From: an uncultured Victivallis sp. | GTDB taxonomy: Bacteria > Verrucomicrobiota > Lentisphaeria > Victivallales > Victivallaceae | Assembly (NCBI RefSeq): GCF_944391105.1 | Contig: NZ_CALXSK010000039.1 | Coordinates: forward strand, 1 to 40,049 | Direction of reading: 5' to 3' | DNA length: 40,049 nt | Part shown: positions 1 to 7,345 of the stretch, in pieces | Position numbering within the stretch: position 1 is the stretch's first letter | Layout of the letters: each line of letters opens with the position of its first letter | Translations under genes and position numbers: made by a program | Notes under the pieces: generated by a model | What the model saw: the letters and a program-made list of their open reading frames with translations, nothing else | The model's database searches: none | What the model was told of the DNA's origin: nothing

Positions 1-23
1 GCTTTTTGAAGGGTAAACGATGA

Positions 24-143
24 GGCCGCTTTAGCGGCGGCCTGTGAAAAAGTTGCAATTGGCGAATTTTTTCAGAGCCCGTGTCGGGCTGCCGGCAATA
101 TCGCCTTGAAGGCGTGGTGCATACCACCGGCTTAGCCGGTGGT
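24..143. repeat. cluster of four small hairpins downstream of uxaA
   Basis: The first 148 bases hold no gene but four consecutive inverted repeats: GCCGC-TTTA-GCGGC (24-37), AGCCCG-TGT-CGGGCT (about 76-90), CGCC-TTGAA-GGCG (about 101-113) and ACCACCGGC-TTA-GCCGGTGGT (123-143). The last is followed on the plus strand by a short T run, so it could end a transcript entering from the left; on the minus strand it starts 5 bases after the uxaA stop codon but has no T run. CTTTAG/CTTAG-loop hairpins of this look occur at the ends of IS200/IS605-type elements and in REP-like repeats. No transposase is visible, and the region is cut by the window edge. Confidence 0.5.
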
Positions 144-147
144 TTTG
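123..147 (+). terminator. strong hairpin with T run, plus-strand terminator-like
   Basis: A 9-bp perfect stem (ACCACCGGC / GCCGGTGGT) with a TTA loop runs directly into TTT on the plus strand. Seen as an intrinsic terminator it would stop a transcript from the left of the window. On the minus strand it could still act as a 3' end stabiliser for the uxaB-uxaA message. Confidence 0.5.
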
Positions 148-148
148 A

Positions 149-1642
149 TTACAATGTGACGCCGTCTTTGAAGATGGCGATCTCGCGGTAGCCGTATTGT
201 TCGTTACAGGTCTCGACTTCGCCGGATGCGACGGCGATGACTTGAGTGAAAAGCTCTTCTCCGAGTTCGTCGAGCGTTCCTCCGCCTTTCACCAGCCGTC
301 CGGCATCGAAGTCGATCCAGTTCGGTTTGCGCTCGGCCAGTTCTGTATTGGTCGAGATTTTCAACGTCGGGACCGGCCCCCCGAACGGAGTTCCGCGCCC
401 CGTGCTGAAGAGTACGAGCTGCGCACCTGCCGCTGCCAGCACGGTAACGGCAACCATGTCGTTGCCGGGACCCGTCAGCAGATTCAGGCCCGGCGTGTGC
501 AGCGTTTCCCCATATCCGAGCACGTCGGTCACCTGCGACGTTCCCCCTTTCTGGGTGCAGCCGAGCGACTTTTCTTCAAGCGTCGAGATTCCGCCGGCCT
601 TGTTGCCGGGGGAGGGGTTCTCGTAAACCACCTGGTTGTGGCGGAGAAAATACTCCTTGAATCCGTTCACCATCGCGACGGCACGGCGGAAAGTCGCTTC
701 GTCGCGGCAGCGGTTGAAAAGCAGTGTTTCGGCTCCGAACATCTCCGGCACTTCGGTGAGAACCGTGGTCCCGCCCGCCGCGACGAGAAGGTCCGAGAAA
801 CGGCCGATGAGCGGATTGGCCGTGATTCCGGAGAGTCCGTCCGAGCCGCCGCATTTGAGGCCGACTTTCAGCTCGGAGACGGGAATCTCGACCCGTCTGC
901 ATTTTGCCGCGTTTGCGGCGAGTTCTCCGAGCAGTTCGAGTCCCTGGTCGAATTCGCTGCCGTCATCCTGCGCCTTGAGGAAGCGCACGCGGCTTTCGTC
1001 AAAAGAGCCGAGCCGCTTCCGGAAACTCTCAAGCGTGTTGTTTTCGCAGCCGAGCGAGACTACAAGAACGCCGCCCGCATTCGGATGTTTGACCAGTGCG
1101 GCCAGCAGATTCGCAGTCGTTTCATGATCGTCCCCGAGCTGTGAACAGCCGTAGGGGTGCGGGAACGCGAAAGCGGGCGCGCCGGTGCGGCGTCCGCATT
1201 CACGCGCGAGATTCTCCGCGAGTTTATTGACACAACCGACCGTAGGAATGACCCAGAGTTCGTTGCGGATTCCCACCGTTCCGTCTGCGCGCCGATAGCC
1301 CCGGAAGAAACGTCCTTTCTCCGTTTCCGGCAGGCGGTGGGAGGCGACCGGCGTGTAGGTGTATTCGAGTTCGCCCGAGAGATTCGTCGCGAGATTGTGC
1401 GTGTGGACGAACATGCCTGGTGCGATGTCGCTTTTGGCATGCCCGATCGGCATGTCGTATTTGATGACGTTTTCTCCGCGGGCGATGGGCTTCAGCGCGA
1501 ATTTGTGGCCGCGCCCGACCGGTTCCGGAAGAGTGACGGCAATCCCGTTGACGACCGGGGACTCCCCGGCCGCAAGGTCGACCAGCGCGACGGCGACATT
1601 ATCCGTGCGCCCGATCTTGAGAAAGCGCGGTAGTTCAGCCAT
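149..1642 (-). CDS. uxaA: altronate dehydratase (UxaA family)
   Basis: Predicted to dehydrate D-altronate to 2-keto-3-deoxygluconate, a cytoplasmic step in galacturonate breakdown. At 497 residues it has the family's full length: an N-terminal SAF-type domain (about residues 10-95) followed by the large altronate hydrolase/galactarate dehydratase domain, with the conserved PYGCSQLGDDHE and CGGSDGLSGITANP stretches whose Cys and His residues are expected to bind iron. The ATG lies 3 bases after the uxaB stop, and GAGG 8 bases upstream is a good ribosome site, so it is the second gene of a uxaB-uxaA operon. No uronate isomerase (uxaC) or KDG kinase/aldolase is nearby, so the rest of the pathway must be elsewhere. 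Confidence 0.93.
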   Translation of the reverse strand: MAELPRFLKIGRTDNVAVALVDLAAGESPVVNGIAVTLPEPVGRGHKFALKPIARGENVIKYDMPIGHAKSDIAPGMFVHTHNLATNLSGELEYTYTPVASHRLPETEKGRFFRGYRRADGTVGIRNELWVIPTVGCVNKLAENLARECGRRTGAPAFAFPHPYGCSQLGDDHETTANLLAALVKHPNAGGVLVVSLGCENNTLESFRKRLGSFDESRVRFLKAQDDGSEFDQGLELLGELAANAAKCRRVEIPVSELKVGLKCGGSDGLSGITANPLIGRFSDLLVAAGGTTVLTEVPEMFGAETLLFNRCRDEATFRRAVAMVNGFKEYFLRHNQVVYENPSPGNKAGGISTLEEKSLGCTQKGGTSQVTDVLGYGETLHTPGLNLLTGPGNDMVAVTVLAAAGAQLVLFSTGRGTPFGGPVPTLKISTNTELAERKPNWIDFDAGRLVKGGGTLDELGEELFTQVIAVASGEVETCNEQYGYREIAIFKDGVTL

Positions 1643-1645
1643 GGT

Positions 1646-3148
1646 TCATGCCTCGAGCAGTTGTCTGACCGCAGGAATGATTCCCTTCCGGGGGATTGCG
1701 ATGAGGTCGTCGGAGACCGCATCGGCGAGACCCGGAACGGCTGTCAGATCCTGTCCCCAGAAGTCGGTACGGGCAAGAATGCTCCGGATGAACGCAGATG
1801 TGTCGCCGTCCGCGTCGAGTTTCGCGTAACATTCGTTGATGAAACGGATTTTTTCCGGATCGTCGCTGATCGGGTAGGAGCCTTTTCCGCGTTTCCCCTC
1901 CCATTTTCCGTCGGCGGTTTCCGTGCCGCGGTAGAATGCGAGCAGCGCCGCGAGCGAGAAGGTCAACACCTTCGGGAGACTTCCTTTGATCTTGAGGTAG
2001 TCGAGCAGCGACGGCAGAACCCGCACCTGCCACTTGGAGATCGAGTTCAGCGAGATCGAAATCAGCTGATGATTGGCGAACGGATTGAGAAAACGGTCGA
2101 TGATCGATTCGGCAAACGCCCGCTTTTCGTCATCTGGAAGCTGCACGGTCGGGAACACCTCCTCGAAAAGTGCCGTGCGCAGATAGCGTCCGAAGAGCGG
2201 ATCGGAGGTCATCCGGTCGACGAAATCGAATCCGGCAAGATAAGCCGCAAGGACGCTCGACGTGTGACCGCCGTTCAGGAAACGGACCTTGCGGCTGCGG
2301 TACGGAGCCTGATCCCGCGTCCATACGAGGTTCAGGCCGGCCTCGGCAAACGGGAGTTTCGCGCGGAGCGTTTCATCCCCTTCGACCACGAAGAGGTGAA
2401 AAATTTCGCCACAGTCGAGCAGATCGTCCTCATAGCCGAGTTTGGCACAGTAATCGGCCGCCTCGGCGCGCGGATACCCGGCGACGATCCGGTCGACGAG
2501 CGTATTGACGAATGCGCACTCGTTCTCCACATAGGAGACGAACGCGTCGCCGAGTTTCCAGTCGTCGGCGTAGTGCAGGATGCACTCGCGCAATTTCCCG
2601 CCGTTCCGGTCGATGAGTTCGCACGGAACGAAAAGAATTCCTTTGCGGCCGGCTTGGAAGCGTTCAAAGAGCAAACTGGTCACCTTGGCCGGGAACGTCG
2701 TCTGCGTTTGTCCGGGCGTATAAGGTTCAGGCTTGTACTCGATCCCCGCCTCGGTCGTGTTGGAGAAAACCACTTCGAGGGTCGGGAGGCAGGCGCATTC
2801 GACGACTTTCTCCCATTCGTCGGAGGTTTTGAGACACCCCTTGACGCAGGTGATGACACGTTTGTATTCCGCGGCTTTCCCGTTCTCCATGCCGCGCAGA
2901 ATCAGCGTGTAGAGGCCATCCTGCCGGTTGATCAGGTCGGCGGTTCCCTGCGGCAGCGGCTGGATGAGCTGGACCATGCCGTTGAATTTGCCCGCCTCGT
3001 TTGATTTATCGATCATCCAGTCGATGAAGGCGCGCAGGAAATTGCCTTCTCCGAACTGCATCGCCTTGACCGGATACTCCCGGCGCGGCCCGATTTCCAA
3101 TCCCGGTACCTGCAGCGACTCCAGCATCGCGCGATTCAATCTTTCCAT
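1646..3148 (-). CDS. uxaB: tagaturonate/fructuronate reductase, mannitol dehydrogenase family
   Basis: NAD-dependent reductase of the polyol dehydrogenase (mannitol dehydrogenase) superfamily. With uxaA next to it, tagaturonate reductase (tagaturonate to altronate) is the best call; fructuronate reductase is the alternative. The 500-residue product has the GEGNFLRAF nucleotide-binding start near residue 30 and the catalytic-type segment RKVRFLNGGHTSSV in the middle. The start is set at the ATG whose upstream sequence on the minus strand reads AAAGGAG with 8 bases of spacing. A longer frame runs 29 codons further upstream, but those codons cross the palindrome and the promoter -10 region, so they are not expected to be translated. 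Confidence 0.88.
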   Translation of the reverse strand: MERLNRAMLESLQVPGLEIGPRREYPVKAMQFGEGNFLRAFIDWMIDKSNEAGKFNGMVQLIQPLPQGTADLINRQDGLYTLILRGMENGKAAEYKRVITCVKGCLKTSDEWEKVVECACLPTLEVVFSNTTEAGIEYKPEPYTPGQTQTTFPAKVTSLLFERFQAGRKGILFVPCELIDRNGGKLRECILHYADDWKLGDAFVSYVENECAFVNTLVDRIVAGYPRAEAADYCAKLGYEDDLLDCGEIFHLFVVEGDETLRAKLPFAEAGLNLVWTRDQAPYRSRKVRFLNGGHTSSVLAAYLAGFDFVDRMTSDPLFGRYLRTALFEEVFPTVQLPDDEKRAFAESIIDRFLNPFANHQLISISLNSISKWQVRVLPSLLDYLKIKGSLPKVLTFSLAALLAFYRGTETADGKWEGKRGKGSYPISDDPEKIRFINECYAKLDADGDTSAFIRSILARTDFWGQDLTAVPGLADAVSDDLIAIPRKGIIPAVRQLLEA

Positions 3149-3164
3149 AGGTGTTTCTCCTTTG

Positions 3165-3178
3165 TGCCATCGATGGCA
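3165..3178. promoter_or_regulatory. 14-bp perfect palindrome, candidate operator for uxaB-uxaA
   Basis: TGCCATCGATGGCA is perfectly self-complementary. It lies between the predicted transcription start (near 3186) and the uxaB ribosome site, the usual place for a repressor of the LacI or GntR type. It does not obviously match the operator-like repeats near the regulators elsewhere in this window, so its binding protein is unknown. Confidence 0.5.
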
Positions 3179-3192
3179 TTCGTGTTTTACAT

Positions 3193-3221
3193 ACAATAGC
3201 ACGCGATGCGGGAGAATGCAA
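3193..3221 (-). promoter_or_regulatory. promoter of uxaB-uxaA
   Basis: Read on the minus strand, TTGCAT (3216-3221) and TATTGT (3193-3198) are separated by 17 bases, a sigma-70-like arrangement. The -35 is the TTGCAT variant followed by TCTCC, a pattern that recurs upstream of other genes here. Confidence 0.5.
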
Positions 3222-3399
3222 CCCTGATCGAGCAAGAATGTCCGGATGCACTGTGAGAACGCAATTGGTCGGGGCGTGTTTCGCTGGCGGCCTGGTTCTG
3301 CGCATGAGCCGTGACGCAGAGGGAGAGGATGCCCCGGCGTCAGAAGATTTTGATCCGGCGTGGAAACCGTATGGCAGCCGCGCCGGATGAAGAGATACG

Positions 3400-3414
3400 A
3401 CTCCCCGGAGGAGT
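3400..3414 (-). terminator. weak hairpin after the five-gene operon
   Basis: ACTCC / GGAGT form a short stem 7 bases past the stop codon of the FAD oxidoreductase gene. No clear T run follows on the minus strand, so this is only a possible 3' end. The rest of 3222-3399 shows no convincing gene. Confidence 0.25.
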
Positions 3415-3421
3415 GTGAAAG

Positions 3422-4708
3422 TTAAATGGGCTCTCCACCTTCGTTGCTGCCGCCGCCCCCGTCCCGGGGGATCAGCGAGTCGTCGAAGTGGAGGTTGACC
3501 TGATTTTCCTGAAGAACCGTTTGAAGATCTGCGACTTTGAGTTCCGGCAGGGGCGAATGTTGATCGATCGCAAGGGCGGCTGCGCTCCCCGCCGCCTGAC
3601 CGGTCAGGATCGCGGGGGGAATCACTCGCAGCACGTCCCAGGCATAACCGTTTCCCGAGGCGCATCGGCCTGCAGTGATGAGGTTGTCGTACCCGCTTCG
3701 CACGAGTGTCCGATACGGTACCTCGTAGAGATAATCCCGGCGGTCGAAATCGCAGATTGCGCCGACCGAGTCCGGGAAATGGCGGTAGTGGTCCTGTTCC
3801 TGAAGCGTGTAATCGCCGTCGATCCGGCAGGAGGTCCGCGATTGCATCATGGTTGCCGGCGTGCAGATGTCGCGGGTATGGCGGTCGGTTGTGCGGAGTT
3901 TTTCGAGCATCCGTTTCTGCCCCAGCAGCAGATACTCTGTCACATCCGCGGCATCGGTCGCATTGAATTTTTTCAGATTTTCCGGATGATGATCCCCGTA
4001 AAGGGTGGCCTCACCGCCCGCCAGAACCTGATAGACAAACCGGATGTCGCCATGCTCCACGGCCCGTCTGCAGCTTTCGAGCGTGATTTCCATTCCGGTG
4101 TAGGTGAAATAATTCCGGCCGATTACGACCGGCATTCCGGCGCGGCGCAGAATGTCGGCGTCCCCGGTCGTGTCGATGAAGATCTCCGCAGTGAGAATGC
4201 TTCGCCCGGATTTATTTTCAACGATGAGTCCGTCGCAGTGTTTCCCGTTCATCAGCGGCCGCGTTACGATGGTGTCGAACATGAGCTCGACTCCGGCGGA
4301 ACTCAGATATTCGGCGAGGGTATAGGCGAAGATCTGCGGGGAGAACAAGGTGGTGTATCGGACTTCCGGATTTCCGGTCGCTCCGCCGTCCCGCCATCCT
4401 TCCGGGATGGTGTCGTAGCTGTCCCGGGTGGCGAGGCGGACAAATTCGTCCACCATGCCGCTCATGATTTTTCGCCCTCTGCCGTTGCACATCGGAACGA
4501 ACCAGTTGACGAGCCCGATGGTCGACAACCCGCCGAGAAGGGTCGCTTTTTCGATCAGCAGAACCCGTTTCCCCGCTCGTGCGGCAGCCAGAGCCGCTGC
4601 CGCTCCCGCGACTCCGCCACCAGCGACGATGACTTCGTGACCCGTCGAGACAGGAAGTCGTTCGGTGATTGCAACGGTCTGAGTTTGAGAAATAGATGGC
4701 GTTTTCAT
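3422..4708 (-). CDS. FAD-dependent oxidoreductase (FAD_oxidored family)
   Basis: A 428-residue flavoprotein with an N-terminal Rossmann fold: VAGGGVAGAAAAL (about residues 28-40) and the acidic end VLLIEK bind the ADP part of FAD; LLGGLSTIGLVNWF, typical of the FAD_oxidored family, follows. A C-terminal TAGRCASGNGYAWDVLRVIPPAILTGQ-type stretch closes the FAD site. No signal peptide is seen, so it is probably cytoplasmic. Substrate unknown; relatives often sit in polysaccharide-use clusters. Its ATG overlaps the stop of the upstream glycosidase gene (ATGA), with AGGTGA as ribosome site, so it is translationally coupled and is the last gene of the five-gene operon. Confidence 0.85.
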   Translation of the reverse strand: MKTPSISQTQTVAITERLPVSTGHEVIVAGGGVAGAAAALAAARAGKRVLLIEKATLLGGLSTIGLVNWFVPMCNGRGRKIMSGMVDEFVRLATRDSYDTIPEGWRDGGATGNPEVRYTTLFSPQIFAYTLAEYLSSAGVELMFDTIVTRPLMNGKHCDGLIVENKSGRSILTAEIFIDTTGDADILRRAGMPVVIGRNYFTYTGMEITLESCRRAVEHGDIRFVYQVLAGGEATLYGDHHPENLKKFNATDAADVTEYLLLGQKRMLEKLRTTDRHTRDICTPATMMQSRTSCRIDGDYTLQEQDHYRHFPDSVGAICDFDRRDYLYEVPYRTLVRSGYDNLITAGRCASGNGYAWDVLRVIPPAILTGQAAGSAAALAIDQHSPLPELKVADLQTVLQENQVNLHFDDSLIPRDGGGGSNEGGEPI

Positions 4709-6579
4709 TGTATATCACCTGAATCTGGAACGATCGAGAGCGTTTCGACATCGCAGAAGAAGAGCGGACCGCCGTCGATTCTGTACCGTTGATCGGCCGC
4801 CGGCTGCACTTTCGGCCCCCAGTGGCGGAGAATCGATTCCGGGGCGCTGCTTCCGGAGATCCGGGCGGTCACCGGCTCGCCTGCACTCCAGACGGCATGG
4901 ATTTTCTTCCCGTCCGGGCGGCGCCAGGAGGCGTGGAAAAGGGAAGCCGTCTGCTGCTCCAGCTGGAACTCCTTCGATTGCGGCGGCAGAAGTTGAGACA
5001 GCAGTTTCCAGGCGTAAAACGCCTTCTTCGGCTGAAGATCGTGGTGGACGATGCCGAAATGATCTTCCGGTTCGTGCCGGTTCTCCTCGATCGCCCGGTA
5101 TTGATAGAAGAACAGCTTGTCGATGCCCGCCTCTTTCGCGTTCAGAAATGTACGCGAAACCAGCTCCGACAGCTTCTCCTCCGAAACTCCCCGATTGAAT
5201 TTCATCGTCGGACAGACGATGACGTTGCCTTTCAAATCGCTGTTCAATTTGTAGAGGGCGGCCGCTGCCGAATGGTAGCGATCCGCAGTCGCCTCGATGA
5301 TCGGAATGAACTGGTCACCGGGTTTCAGGTTGCGGTCATGCAGAAATCTCCCCATCGGCATGAAAGAGATTTCGCCGCACTGCGTGAATCCCGGAGCCGC
5401 TTTCTGGGTTTTCTCCTTGAACGGAACGTCCTTGTTCGTCCAGAACGCTTCCCAGCCGATGTGCAGTTCCGGCCAGGCGCTATTCTCGATTTTGACCTCC
5501 CGGAGACCGCCTTTCCCATCCGGTTGCAGATCGTAGTAAAACGGCAGCCCGAACATCAGCAGCAGCGTTCCCCCCTTGCGGACATATTGAACCAGATCCG
5601 GGAAATACTTCATCTCGAACCGCTCCCCGATGCAGGGGATGAGTACCGGATAACGGGCGGGATCGAGATTTTTCAACTCATCCAGACCGATCGTGATGCG
5701 CTCTTTGAAACGGGGAAGCTGCCACTCCGCTCTGGCGAGTGTCTCGGTTGAGACGTCCGTGATGACGAGGGGCGTTTCCGCCGGATCGACGCCGACCTGC
5801 TTCAGCGCTTCGGAGAGGAGCGGTGCAAACGACTTCTGCAGCTCCATGGTGCTCCAGCCGATTTCCGTGGCGTAGATCGGCTTGTCGATCCCGTACTTCT
5901 TCATCAGGGCTTTCAGCGCGGCGATCGTTTCGAGCATATCTTCCGGTTTCGAACTGTACGGGTGAACGGCCATCACGTCGAACCATTTTCCGGCTTCGGC
6001 CTGAAAGCTCTCCTCGATGTAAGGGAGCGGAACCCCGTTCACGCCGCCGTAGACCACGGTCAGGCCGGGATCGATCTTCTTGATCTCCTCGTAACTGCGT
6101 TTCAACAGCTTCGCGTAATCTTTGCCGGAGGGCGTGTCGTTCCAGAAGCCGCCGATGTTCGGCTCGTTGAAGATCTCCCAGGCGCGCAATTTCCGCTGGT
6201 AGCGGGAAACGGTCTTCCTGACATATTCCCCCCAGGCGTCCAGATGCCGGTGGGCGGGACTCGCCCAGGCGACGTCGTAGGTCAGGATCGGCAGCAGGGA
6301 GATCCCCTTTTTCTCCGCCAGATCCACCACCGCGTCGTGCCGGCTGAAGTTCCACTCGCCCGGTTTCGGATTCACGGCTCTCCAGGAGAAATCGGTGCGC
6401 ACCTGTTTGAGGGAAAGTTCTTTCATCTGGGTGAACATCTGCGGAGCGAGTTTGAAATCCCAGGCGTCCACATGGGTGCAGACTCCATACGGATCGCCGG
6501 GCGGCAGCTCCGGAGCGGCGAACGTTCCCGTCGCAAAGAGGGTGGCGGCAAAAAGCGGAAGATAATATTTTTTGTTCAT
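4705..6579 (-). CDS. secreted clan GH-A glycoside hydrolase-like protein with inserted domain
   Basis: A 624-residue exported protein: signal peptide MNKKYYLPLFAATLFATGTFA (about 1-21), then a (beta/alpha)8 barrel of clan GH-A (GH5/GH39-like). Glu139 in EIFNEPN fits the acid/base and Glu239 in IYATEIGW the nucleophile. Between about residues 245 and 380 there is a segment unlike a barrel (RYPVLIPCIGERFEM, LVQYVRKGGTLLLMFG) resembling the amidotransferase-like fold seen in GH42-type enzymes. The barrel seems to resume at KLFFYQYRAIEE with the last strand and helix, and a short beta-rich tail ends the protein. Family and substrate cannot be fixed from sequence alone. Ribosome site AAGGAG lies 4 bases before the ATG, 25 bases after the pseudopilin stop. 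Confidence 0.8.
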   Translation of the reverse strand: MNKKYYLPLFAATLFATGTFAAPELPPGDPYGVCTHVDAWDFKLAPQMFTQMKELSLKQVRTDFSWRAVNPKPGEWNFSRHDAVVDLAEKKGISLLPILTYDVAWASPAHRHLDAWGEYVRKTVSRYQRKLRAWEIFNEPNIGGFWNDTPSGKDYAKLLKRSYEEIKKIDPGLTVVYGGVNGVPLPYIEESFQAEAGKWFDVMAVHPYSSKPEDMLETIAALKALMKKYGIDKPIYATEIGWSTMELQKSFAPLLSEALKQVGVDPAETPLVITDVSTETLARAEWQLPRFKERITIGLDELKNLDPARYPVLIPCIGERFEMKYFPDLVQYVRKGGTLLLMFGLPFYYDLQPDGKGGLREVKIENSAWPELHIGWEAFWTNKDVPFKEKTQKAAPGFTQCGEISFMPMGRFLHDRNLKPGDQFIPIIEATADRYHSAAAALYKLNSDLKGNVIVCPTMKFNRGVSEEKLSELVSRTFLNAKEAGIDKLFFYQYRAIEENRHEPEDHFGIVHHDLQPKKAFYAWKLLSQLLPPQSKEFQLEQQTASLFHASWRRPDGKKIHAVWSAGEPVTARISGSSAPESILRHWGPKVQPAADQRYRIDGGPLFFCDVETLSIVPDSGDIQ

Positions 6580-6604
6580 GATACTCCTTGGGAAACGAAA
6601 GTGT

Positions 6605-7327
6605 TCAGCGGTGATTTTCCGCCCAGTATTTGGCTACGCAGGCGGAGTTCGCCACGCCGCCACTGTTGGCATTTTTCGCAAGCCAGCCGAACAACGTACC
6701 CGTCCAGGAGGAGAAGCGGATCGGCTGAACGGTCCAGCCCGTCCATCCCTTTGCATGACCGTCGGGATAGCCGACGTTCCAGACATCGCTGTGCCGGTTG
6801 AGCCGACGTTGTGAACTGGAACTCCAGGTGTTGTCGTTGACCAGCGGCCAGCGGTATCGGGCGTACTGCGTGATCCGCGGACGGTGATATTTGTGTTCAA
6901 ACTGCGGAATGACGGTCGGATCAGTCGGCATCGGCATATGATCGTAACCGGAGTAGGTATAGGTCGAACTCTCAATTTCCTTCGGCGCTTCCGAGTTTTC
7001 GTCGTTGCAACCGAAAATCTTCAACGGCAGATAGTTCCCTTCGATCAGACGGCCAGCTCCGTCGGCGGTCGACGAGTTGCGGTAGAGGAAGCAGACCGAC
7101 CAGATTGTGTCGTCCGCCTGATAACGGGAGTAGGGAACGAAGTCGTTGTTGTCGCCCGCGTAGATGATATTTGCCGCAACGATCTGTTTGATGTTGCCCA
7201 GGCAGTTCGAGGTTTTGGCTCTGGCCCGCGCATTATTCAGCGCCGGCAGAAGCATCGCCGCCAGAATTGCGATGATTGCAATCACAACCAGGAGCTCGAT
7301 CAAAGTGAAATTCCATGTTTTTCTCAT
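6605..7327 (-). CDS. pseudopilin-type protein (N-terminal methylation motif, DGH C-terminus)
   Basis: 240 residues. The short leader MRKTWN is followed by [24 protein letters not shown], a type IV prepilin/type II secretion pseudopilin N-helix with Glu at position +5. The residue before the cleavage point is Asn rather than the usual Gly. The exported part carries [10 protein letters not shown] and a late [15 protein letters not shown] motif shared with the pseudopilin at 14541, the H...DGH signature of proteins expanded in Lentisphaerae and Planctomycetes. Role unknown; expected to be anchored in the inner membrane with a periplasmic head. Ribosome site GGGAGG with 6 bases of spacing. It lies 18 bases after one glycosidase gene and 25 before another, inside the same operon. 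Confidence 0.85.
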   Translation of the reverse strand: MRKTWNFTLIELLVVIAIIAILAAMLLPALNNARARAKTSNCLGNIKQIVAANIIYAGDNNDFVPYSRYQADDTIWSVCFLYRNSSTADGAGRLIEGNYLPLKIFGCNDENSEAPKEIESSTYTYSGYDHMPMPTDPTVIPQFEHKYHRPRITQYARYRWPLVNDNTWSSSSQRRLNRHSDVWNVGYPDGHAKGWTGWTVQPIRFSSWTGTLFGWLAKNANSGGVANSACVAKYWAENHR

Positions 7328-7345
7328 GATAATCCTCCCTTTCGG

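Noticed and set aside
1661..3004. Stop-free frame of 447 codons on the plus strand
   Set aside because: Opposite uxaB, no ribosome site or family motif.
3151..3390. Short plus-strand frame in the gap upstream of uxaB
   Set aside because: It crosses the uxaB promoter and palindrome, lacks a ribosome site and has no recognisable sequence.
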